The notes under the pieces were generated by a model, which saw only the letters and a list, made by a program, of their open reading frames with translations, was not told where the DNA came from and searched no databases. The position numbers were made by a program, and so were the translations under genes. A stretch of 9,933 nt of DNA, from the NCBI GenBank assembly GCA_031404435.1, contig JANNHO010000424.1, positions 1 through 9,933 on the forward strand, read 5' to 3'. The stretch's first letter is position 1; the number at the start of each line of letters is the position of its first letter. Positions 1 to 5,176 of this stretch are shown here, one piece after another. The DNA is from VFMC01 sp031404435. GTDB lineage: Bacteria; Actinomycetota; Acidimicrobiia; Acidimicrobiales; Ilumatobacteraceae.

Positions 1-308
1 AACGGTTCGCTCGGGTCGGTGTTGAGCAGCACCACCTTGATCTCCCCGCGATATGCCGAGTCGATCAGACCGGGCGTGTTGGCCAAGCCGATTCCGTGTT
101 TCAAAGCCAGCCCGCTCCGCGGCAGGACGAACCCGGCATACCCAACTGGGATGGCGATGGCGATGCCGGTAGGGATCAACGCCCGCCCACCGGCTGGGGC
201 GATGATCGCGTCGTCTCGGGCGCGTAGATCGAGACCGGCATCACCGGGATGGGCGTACGCCGGGAGCTCAAGCTCGGCATCGAGCTGGACGATCGGAACA
301 GACAGCAT
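1..308 (-). CDS. dut: dUTPase (deoxyuridine 5'-triphosphate nucleotidohydrolase), 3' end beyond the window
   Basis: Hydrolyses dUTP to dUMP and pyrophosphate in the cytoplasm, keeping uracil out of DNA and supplying dUMP for dTMP synthesis. The 102 visible residues carry the first three of the five trimeric dUTPase motifs in order: AHPGDAGLDL (residues 19-28), PRSGLA (63-68) and GLIDSAYRGE (80-89), the last with the catalytic Asp83 and the uracil-stacking Tyr86. The glycine/phenylalanine-rich C-terminal motif V lies off the left edge; family members are about 145-155 residues, so roughly one third is missing. The ATG at 308 is the only reasonable start, because an in-frame TGA lies a few codons upstream. 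There is no Shine-Dalgarno sequence, but TAGGCT stands 8 nt before the ATG, suggesting leaderless expression. The upstream neighbour on the same strand is the broken PIN ORF, 60 nt away. Confidence 0.95.
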   Translation of the reverse strand, partial: MLSVPIVQLDAELELPAYAHPGDAGLDLRARDDAIIAPAGGRALIPTGIAIAIPVGYAGFVLPRSGLALKHGIGLANTPGLIDSAYRGEIKVVLLNTDPSEP

Positions 309-316
309 CGTGGCGC

Positions 317-322
317 AGCCTA
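317..322 (-). promoter_or_regulatory. Putative -10 element (TAGGCT) of a leaderless dut transcript
   Basis: Read on the minus strand, TAGGCT fits the actinobacterial TAnnnT -10 pattern and is followed by exactly 8 nt and then the dut ATG, placing the transcription start at or next to the start codon. No convincing -35 hexamer is visible. The same arrangement recurs before selA and the first ATPase gene, and with 7 nt before the receiver gene, which is the main reason to believe it. Confidence 0.45.
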
Positions 323-368
323 CGGTTCACTCGTCGACCTACGGGCAGCCCGACACAAGCCGAACCAC

Positions 369-779
369 CTACGCAACGCGTGGGTCGATCCAGCGAAGTT
401 CGCGGAACCGGCCGAAGTCTCCATCGACGCTGACCAGATCGGCACCGTGCTCAATTGCGGCACTCGCGATGTATGCGTCGTTCACGAGGTTGCCAGAAAT
501 ATGGTGCTGACGGCACAACCGCTCGACGATCTCCCGGTGCCGCGAACCGGGACTCACGGCGATGTGGGTCGAGTCAACCTCGATGTTCGACCGGAAATCG
601 AATAACGTTGCCACTGGGCTCGGAACGGGGAACACACGCGGGTTCGAACAAACGCGCAGGACCGCCACCCACACCAGGTCGATCGCTCCGAACGGTTCGT
701 CGGTCGCGAGCATCCTTTCGCACCACTTTCGCACCTCGTGATGATGAGGATGGTCCTGGCGATGCCAGGCGATGAGCAC
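369..779 (-). pseudogene. VapC-like PIN-domain ribonuclease toxin, N-terminally truncated
   Basis: PIN-domain VapC toxins are Mg-dependent RNases held in check by a cognate antitoxin. The 136 residues match the body of one subfamily: SNPRVFP (45-51), SPGSRHREIVERL (76-88), GNLVNDAYIASAAIEHGA (96-113, with Asp101), and VSVDGDFGRF (116-125, with Asp119 and Asp121). What is missing is the usual opening strand, of the form LLDVNVLIA, with the first metal-binding Asp: homology begins abruptly at VLIAW, and the codons before the GTG at 779 read R-E-S-P. A GGAGG lies upstream, but 13 nt from that GTG, as if a short stretch holding the true start had been lost. No antitoxin-like ORF is recognisable upstream. 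I infer an inactivated remnant, but a functional protein from the GTG, or a sequencing error near 780, cannot be excluded. Confidence 0.65.
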
Positions 780-1049
780 GGGACTTTCGCGACCTCCGCG
801 CTCTGCAGCAGCGGCTCGGCGACCAGTTCCATCGAGGCGTACTCCTGCACACGGGCACGGCGACGCACGCCTACGGTGAGCGCCTCGTTGCCCGGCCGAT
901 CTCCTCCCTCTGGGCCGATACGGCCACGGGTCAGGAACACGGGCCGCAGCTCTGACAAGCGGCCGATCCTGCTTGGCGCGAAGTCGTTCCCGCCGAACCT
1001 CGCCGCTGCACCGGTCGCCGTGGCACGTACCTCACTACGCTCCACCCTG
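780..1049. other. 270-bp stretch without a supportable gene, upstream of selA
   Basis: Frames are open through here on both strands, as is common at this GC content, but none gives a recognisable protein. The selA frame extends upstream to an ATG at 738, yet SelA homology begins just after the ATG at 1050. A minus-strand frame contains a stretch reading E-Y-A-S-M-E-L-V-A-E-P-L-L that could be a decayed relic of a PIN partner, but I cannot assign it. I looked for a selenocysteine tRNA (long acceptor and variable arms, TCA anticodon) and saw none. Confidence 0.5.
1036..1041 (+). promoter_or_regulatory. Putative -10 element (TACGCT) of a leaderless selA transcript
   Basis: TACGCT fits TAnnnT and ends 8 nt before the selA ATG. 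The intervening bases are C-rich and contain no Shine-Dalgarno sequence, which agrees with leaderless initiation. No clear -35 box is visible. Confidence 0.4.
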
Positions 1050-2336
1050 ATGAGCGCTGCCGCACCTGCGACCCGACCTCCGAGCGTTGATACGCTTGCT
1101 CGCACGCTGACGGGCAGCGGGCTTCCGCATCCGATCTGTGTCGACATCGCCCGTGACGCAATTGCCACCGGCGACCCTGCATCGGCGCCGGCGCTCGCCA
1201 AGGCGTTCCAGCGCACATTGCTCACTCCGGTCGTCAACGCCACCGGGGTGTTGTTGCACACCAACCTCGGCCGCGCCCCGGTGGCGTTCACCCAGACGGC
1301 TCATCCGGTCAACGTCGAGTTCGACCTGGCCACCGGAGAGCGGGGATCACGCCAGCGCGCCGTCGGCCAGCTTTTCGCCCGATTGTGCGGTGCCGAATCG
1401 GCGATGATCGTCAACAACAACGCTGCGGCGGTGCTGTTGGTCACCACGGCTTTGGCGTCTGGCCGGCAGGTACTGGTCAGTCGTGGCGAGAGCGTGGAGA
1501 TCGGCGGAAGCTTCCGCGTGCCCGAAGTGCTCGAACAGTCCGGCGCCACCCTGGTCGACGTTGGCACCACCAACCGCACCCGCCTCGCCGACTACCGCCG
1601 CGTCCTCGCCAAACCCAACGCCGACGTAGCAATGGCGCTCAAGGTGCACCCGAGCAACTACCGCGTCGAGGGCTTCGTCGAGGACACCTCCGTCGCCCAA
1701 CTGGCAACGCTCGGGGTGACCGTCGTGGCCGATATCGGTAGTGGTCTCATCGACGCCACCTGCCCATGGCTGAAGGGACCACCCCCTGCATGGCTGGCGG
1801 GCGAACCGGCTGCCGTACAAACCATCGCCGCCGGAGCCGACCTCGTCACCTTCAGCGCCGACAAGCTGCTCGGCGGCCCGCAAGCCGGGATCATCGCCGG
1901 GTCAGCCAAGTTGGTCGCGGCATGCGCAGGCCATCCCCTCGTCAGAGCGCTGCGGCCGGGCGGTCTGACCCTCGCCGCACTGCAGGACACGGCACTGTCA
2001 TACCTGCACCGCCGCGCCGCGACCGACATCACGTTCTGGCGGATGGTCGCCACGCCGCTTGCCCAGTTGCGCGGCCGGGCCGAAGCGATCGCCGCGCAAC
2101 ATCGTGACGTCACCGCCGTGGCGACCGAGGCACTGCCCGGCGCCGGCTCTGCACCCGGGGCGACCATGCCGTCCTACGGGCTCCGCCTTGATGGCGATCA
2201 CCTCGGCCGGTTGCGATCCTTTGAGCCACCGATCATCGCCCGCGTCCGCGACGGCCACACGTACCTCGATCTGCGCTCGGTCGACCAGATCGACGACCAG
2301 CACATCAGGCGCGCCCTCACCCGGGACACCTCATGA
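1050..2336 (+). CDS. selA: L-seryl-tRNA(Sec) selenium transferase (selenocysteine synthase)
   Basis: A PLP-dependent cytoplasmic enzyme that converts seryl-tRNA(Sec) to selenocysteinyl-tRNA(Sec) using selenophosphate. The 428 residues are close to the usual length. Visible SelA hallmarks are NATGVLLHTNLGRA (63-76), IVNNNAAAVLL, SRGESVEIGGSFRVPEV, GTTNRT, KVHPSNY, ADIGSGL, and the PLP-lysine motif FSADKLLGGPQAG with Lys272 as the Schiff-base residue. The motif is normally FSGDK, so this protein has Ala for Gly two residues before the lysine. The ATG at 1050 was chosen because the N-terminal segment PPSVDTLARTL then lines up with the start of known SelA proteins; the frame continues upstream without homology. 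selB follows 39 nt downstream in the same direction, the standard gene pairing. selC and selD are not in this window. Confidence 0.97.
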   Translation: MSAAAPATRPPSVDTLARTLTGSGLPHPICVDIARDAIATGDPASAPALAKAFQRTLLTPVVNATGVLLHTNLGRAPVAFTQTAHPVNVEFDLATGERGSRQRAVGQLFARLCGAESAMIVNNNAAAVLLVTTALASGRQVLVSRGESVEIGGSFRVPEVLEQSGATLVDVGTTNRTRLADYRRVLAKPNADVAMALKVHPSNYRVEGFVEDTSVAQLATLGVTVVADIGSGLIDATCPWLKGPPPAWLAGEPAAVQTIAAGADLVTFSADKLLGGPQAGIIAGSAKLVAACAGHPLVRALRPGGLTLAALQDTALSYLHRRAATDITFWRMVATPLAQLRGRAEAIAAQHRDVTAVATEALPGAGSAPGATMPSYGLRLDGDHLGRLRSFEPPIIARVRDGHTYLDLRSVDQIDDQHIRRALTRDTS

Positions 2337-2375
2337 TGACACCGGCATGATGACACCGGGCATGAGGATCACGGC
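2333..2375 (+). repeat. Three imperfect 14-15 bp direct repeats at the selA-selB junction
   Basis: From the selA stop to the selB start the DNA is three near-copies: ATGATGACACCGGC (2333-2346), ATGATGACACCGGGC (2347-2361) and ATGAGGATCACGGC (2362-2375). The first contains the selA TGA, and a fourth ATGAG begins selB itself. Each copy offers an ATG, but none of those is in frame with selB. Confidence 0.75.
2364..2367 (+). promoter_or_regulatory. Shine-Dalgarno sequence (GAGG) for selB
   Basis: GAGG sits 8 nt before the selB ATG at 2376, inside the third of the junction repeats. It supports 2376 as the start, because the four nearer-upstream ATG triplets are all out of frame. Confidence 0.55.
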
Positions 2376-4106
2376 ATGAGGGTGATCGCTACGGCTGGGC
2401 ATGTCGACCATGGCAAATCGTCGCTCGTGCTCGCCCTCACCGGGACCGATCCGGACCGCTTTGCCGAGGAGAAGCGGCGCGGGCTCACCATCGATCTCGG
2501 CTTCGCCCACACCACGCTGCCGTCGGGGGAGGGGATCAGCTTCATCGATGTTCCCGGCCACGTCCGCTTCCTGCGCAACATGCTCGCCGGGGTCGGCGGG
2601 GTCGATTGCTGCGTGTTCATCGTGGCCGCCACCGAGGGCTGGAAACCCCAGAGCGAAGAACACCTGCGCATCCTGCAACTGCTTGGACTGAGTCACGGTT
2701 TGGTTGCACTCACCAAGGCCGATCTGGTGGACGACGAATGGCTGGAATTGCAGACGCTCGAGGTGATCGATCATCTCGAGGGCTCCTTCCTCGCCGATGC
2801 GCCGATCGTGCCCGTCAGCTCCGTCACCCGCGCAGGGCTCGATGCACTCATCACCGAACTCGAGCGGCTGGTCACGGCGACGGCCGAAGCGCACGCGCGG
2901 GTCGATGCGTACGACCGACCGCGACTGTGGGTCGACCGGTCGTTCGCCGCAAAGGGCAGCGGCACCGTCGTAACGGGCACGCTCACCGGCGGCTCGTTCG
3001 CCGTCGACCAGCACATCGATGTACAACCCGCCGGCGTGAGCGCACGGATCCGCTCGATACAGAGCAACGGCCGCACGGTGACGGCGATCGGTCCCGGCAA
3101 CCGGGTGGCGTTGAACCTGGCGGGGGTTGATCACGACCGGATCGCTCGCGGCGACGCAGTGGTCCAGGTTGCCCAGTGGCGACCGAGTCGGCGTGTTGAT
3201 GCGACGCTCGACGTACTTGCCTCGCTCGACCACGATGTGTCCCGGCGCGGCGCCTACGTCGCTTACGTGGGCTCGGGCGAGTGGCCGGTGAAGATCCGCA
3301 TCCTCGGCCCCGACACGATCCAACCGGGAATGTCCGGCCTGATCCGCATCCACTTGCCCAGCCCGCTGCCGCTCGTGCACGGCGACCGGTTCATCCTGCG
3401 CGAATCGGGCCGCAACGAAACCGTCGGCGGCGGCGAGGTGCTCGACGTGGCACCGGTGCTGCCGGCATCGAAGGCCCGCCCCGACCGCAGCATCGAGCGG
3501 TTGATCGGCGAGCGCCGATGGACAACCACCGCCGACCTGCTCGCGCTCACCGGCCAACAACTGGACCCCACGATCGGGCAGTGGGTGGTATCGCCCGAAG
3601 CACTCGCCACGACCACCGCCGACCTCCAAGCCCGCATCTTCGGTGCCGGCCCGCTCGGGCTGGATGTCGCCACGCTCGACGATCGTGAGCGGGCGGTGCT
3701 GGCCACGATGGCCGGTGTGCGCGTTGAGAGCGGTCGAGCCCTCCCCGTCGACGCGATCGACGAGTTCGCCGACCATCCACTGCTCGAGGTACTGCGCACC
3801 GGCGGCGCCGCACCACCGGAACCGTCCGGGGTCGATCGGGCCACCCTGCGCGAACTGGTCCGGCGAAACCTCATCGTCGAGCGCGACGGCCTCTACTTCC
3901 ACCCCACAGCGATCGAGCAGGCAACTGCCACGGTGGCGGAGCTTCTTACCGCCACACCCGACGGGATCACAATGTCGCAGCTACGCGACGCGCTCGGGGT
4001 GTCGCGCAAGTTTGCGGTGCCGTTGGCCACCGAGCTCGACGCCCGCGGGATCACTCGGCGGCGCGGCGATCTACGGATCGCCGGTCCGCGCCTTTCCGGC
4101 GGCTGA
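2376..4106 (+). CDS. selB: Selenocysteine-specific elongation factor SelB
   Basis: A GTPase that carries Sec-tRNA(Sec) to the ribosome at UGA codons followed by a SECIS hairpin. The 576 residues show the full EF-Tu-like GTPase signature: GHVDHGKSS (8-16, P-loop), RGLTIDLGF (35-43, switch I Thr38), DVPGH (58-62) and TKAD (113-116). Beta-barrel domains follow (for example AAKGSGTVVTGTL and GDRFILRESGRNETVGGGEVLD), then about 200 residues of C-terminal winged-helix repeats that bind the SECIS RNA, ending with DGITMSQLRDALGVSRKFAVP and a RRRGDLR wing. The length is normal and there is no truncation. The gene is probably cotranscribed with selA. Its last 56 bp overlap the 3' end of the convergent hydrolase gene, so both genes end by reading into each other and no hairpin terminator is seen between them. 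Confidence 0.97.
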   Translation: MRVIATAGHVDHGKSSLVLALTGTDPDRFAEEKRRGLTIDLGFAHTTLPSGEGISFIDVPGHVRFLRNMLAGVGGVDCCVFIVAATEGWKPQSEEHLRILQLLGLSHGLVALTKADLVDDEWLELQTLEVIDHLEGSFLADAPIVPVSSVTRAGLDALITELERLVTATAEAHARVDAYDRPRLWVDRSFAAKGSGTVVTGTLTGGSFAVDQHIDVQPAGVSARIRSIQSNGRTVTAIGPGNRVALNLAGVDHDRIARGDAVVQVAQWRPSRRVDATLDVLASLDHDVSRRGAYVAYVGSGEWPVKIRILGPDTIQPGMSGLIRIHLPSPLPLVHGDRFILRESGRNETVGGGEVLDVAPVLPASKARPDRSIERLIGERRWTTTADLLALTGQQLDPTIGQWVVSPEALATTTADLQARIFGAGPLGLDVATLDDRERAVLATMAGVRVESGRALPVDAIDEFADHPLLEVLRTGGAAPPEPSGVDRATLRELVRRNLIVERDGLYFHPTAIEQATATVAELLTATPDGITMSQLRDALGVSRKFAVPLATELDARGITRRRGDLRIAGPRLSGG

Positions 4107-5010
4107 GCGACGGTACCCGGCGCACCCCTCGCCGCTGATCGGTCGGCACTGTGGCCTCCAGATCGCGAGCCGCCTTGGCAATCCTGACGTCGTTGGTGAT
4201 CACCTCGCCGAACTGTGCCGGATCGGCCAACAGCCAGCTGTGACTGCCCTCCACCACCGTGCCCACCACGCCGGAGGCGACACACAACGCCTCGAACGAC
4301 TCACGCGGCACGATGCCATCGCGAGTCGCCCAGATGATGGTGATCGACAGGTCGTGGTCGCGTAGCGCCTCCAACTCGGCGCGCAGATCGGCGCGCCGCG
4401 CCAGGTTTGCCACCTTGATCATCGCTTTCGGATGGCGGATCAGGTTGGGCAACAAGTCCTCCGCCATCACCGGCAGCACCCGGGTGGCCTGACGCAGCGG
4501 CCAGATGTCGCTCGGGAAGTGCAGGCCCCAGTCCCACAGCGGGCGCTCGGCCATGGACCGCAACGCCGAACCTCGCCGCCACGACGAACCACCGACCGAG
4601 TTGACCAGCACCAACGAACGCACCCGGGAGCGGTAGTCGTGGGCGAAACGGATCGCCACCCCTCCGCCGAAGGAGTGCCCGACGATCACGGCCGGCTCCT
4701 CGATCTCCAGCGCATCGAGCAGATCGGCGACCCACTTCGCGTACCCGCTGAGCGAGAACCCCGAATCGGGAAGATCGCCACTACCACCGAAGCCGGGCAT
4801 CGCCGGGGCGATCACCCGGCAACCCTGCGCAGCAATCGTCTCGGCGACACCACGATAGGTGTGCTGGCCGAGCGCCCACCCATGCAACAACACCACCGGC
4901 ATCCCCGTCCCGGCAACGCTGTAGGAGGCGGGGCGGCCCTGCACCCACGTCCGCTTGTCGACGGCGATCATCCGTACCGGCTTGCCGCCGTTCAGGCGTG
5001 CTTCCGTCAC
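4051..5010 (-). CDS. Alpha/beta-hydrolase fold protein, substrate unknown
   Basis: A probable cytoplasmic serine hydrolase of 319 residues with no signal peptide. The fold motifs are clear: the oxyanion segment LLHGWALG (41-48), PGFGGSG (72-78), the nucleophile elbow GHSFGG with Ser113, Asp231 in ATRDGIVP (228-235) and His257 in EGSHSWLL (254-261), a complete Ser-Asp-His triad. A helical cap spans roughly 140-215. The substrate cannot be told from sequence; esterase, lipase or C-C hydrolase are all possible. The GTG at 5010 overlaps the TGA of the upstream micro-ORF (GTGA); an alternative start is the ATG at 4971 (Met14), closer to where fold homology begins. Neither has a strong Shine-Dalgarno site, so translational coupling from the micro-ORF would explain initiation at 5010. 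The basic, Arg-rich C-terminal tail lies in the overlap with selB. Confidence 0.88.
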   Translation of the reverse strand: MTEARLNGGKPVRMIAVDKRTWVQGRPASYSVAGTGMPVVLLHGWALGQHTYRGVAETIAAQGCRVIAPAMPGFGGSGDLPDSGFSLSGYAKWVADLLDALEIEEPAVIVGHSFGGGVAIRFAHDYRSRVRSLVLVNSVGGSSWRRGSALRSMAERPLWDWGLHFPSDIWPLRQATRVLPVMAEDLLPNLIRHPKAMIKVANLARRADLRAELEALRDHDLSITIIWATRDGIVPRESFEALCVASGVVGTVVEGSHSWLLADPAQFGEVITNDVRIAKAARDLEATVPTDQRRGVRRVPSLSRRKGADRRSVDRRAAE

Positions 5011-5102
5011 CCGGCACCGGTCACGAACACCACCTCGGTCACGAAGACCACCTCGGTCACGAACACCACCTCGGTCACGAACACCACCTCGGTCACGAAC
5101 AT
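5007..5102 (-). CDS. Possible 31-residue repeat micro-ORF coupled to the hydrolase gene
   Basis: From the ATG at 5102 the frame reads M, then four F-V-T-E-V-V hexapeptides, then F-V-T-G-A-G and a TGA. That TGA overlaps the GTG start of the hydrolase (GTGA), the classic coupling arrangement. All codons of the intact units (TTC GTG ACC GAG GTG GTG) end in G or C, as in the real genes around it, whereas the other two minus-strand frames of the repeat have A or T at most third positions. The ATG overlaps the end of the preceding micro-ORF by 10 nt, permitting reinitiation, while its own Shine-Dalgarno match (AAGG) is only 1 nt away and poor. I do not recognise the peptide. It may instead be a by-product of repeat expansion, so its expression is uncertain. 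Confidence 0.35.
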   Translation of the reverse strand: MFVTEVVFVTEVVFVTEVVFVTEVVFVTGAG

Positions 5103-5138
5103 GCCTTGGTCACGAGCACCCCCTGAGTCACGAACGAC
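5019..5138. repeat. 18-bp tandem repeat array between the nfeD-type gene and the hydrolase gene
   Basis: On the plus strand the unit is GGTCACGAACACCACCTC. Units at 5019, 5037, 5055 and 5073 are 18 bp with one base difference (5037 has AAGACC for AACACC). The unit at 5091 is 17 bp and diverged (ACATGCCTT), 5108 is diverged, and 5127 begins a partial copy. On the minus strand each intact unit reads as a GAGGTGGTG followed by TTCGTGACC, so it holds a Shine-Dalgarno-like purine run and GTG triplets. Because 18 is a multiple of three, copy-number change preserves any reading frame. Confidence 0.9.
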
Positions 5139-5140
5139 AT
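5093..5140 (-). CDS. Possible 15-residue leader micro-ORF with good ribosome-binding site
   Basis: The ATG at 5140 opens the peptide MSFVTQGVLVTKACS and stops at a TGA inside the repeat array. GGAG at 5147-5150 is 6 nt before the ATG, the best-placed Shine-Dalgarno in this spacer. The first two hexapeptides (F-V-T-Q-G-V and L-V-T-K-A) match the downstream F-V-T-E-V-V pattern, but the second unit is 17 bp rather than 18, throwing the frame. Restoring one base would fuse the two micro-ORFs into a single peptide of about 44 residues ending at the hydrolase start. It could be a regulatory leader, a frameshifted small gene, or chance. Confidence 0.35.
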   Translation of the reverse strand: MSFVTQGVLVTKACS

Positions 5141-5146
5141 TCTGGT

Positions 5147-5150
5147 CTCC
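5147..5150 (-). promoter_or_regulatory. Shine-Dalgarno sequence (GGAG) of the 15-residue micro-ORF
   Basis: On the minus strand GGAG is followed by ACCAGA and then the ATG at 5140, a 6-nt spacing. It is the only good ribosome-binding site between the nfeD-type gene and the hydrolase, and so may be the entry point for translation of the whole downstream segment. Confidence 0.45.
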
Positions 5151-5176
5151 AGCAGCCGGTTAGGGACGGACTCAGC

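Noticed and set aside
249..605. Plus-strand 118-codon frame across dut and the PIN ORF
   Set aside because: Runs antisense to two recognisable minus-strand sequences and has no motif of its own.
738..1049. Upstream extension of the selA frame by 104 codons
   Set aside because: Low-complexity Arg/Ser/Pro-rich translation with no SelA homology; the ATG at 1050 matches the family N-terminus.
780..1049. Possible selC (tRNA-Sec) upstream of selA
   Set aside because: No TCA anticodon loop with an extended acceptor stem and long variable arm could be found on either strand by eye.
2331..3902. Long open frame (523 codons) antisense to selB
   Set aside because: It is an open-frame shadow typical of high-GC DNA; its composition follows selB codon structure and shows no family motif, while the plus-strand SelB is unambiguous.
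5019..5138. CRISPR array
   Set aside because: Units are contiguous 18-bp tandem copies with no unique spacers and no cas genes nearby.
4432..5163. Plus-strand frame with N-T-T-S-V-T repeats over the 18-bp array
   Set aside because: The frame is mostly the antisense shadow of the hydrolase and has no start signal near the repeats, although third positions in the repeat itself are also G/C-rich in this frame.
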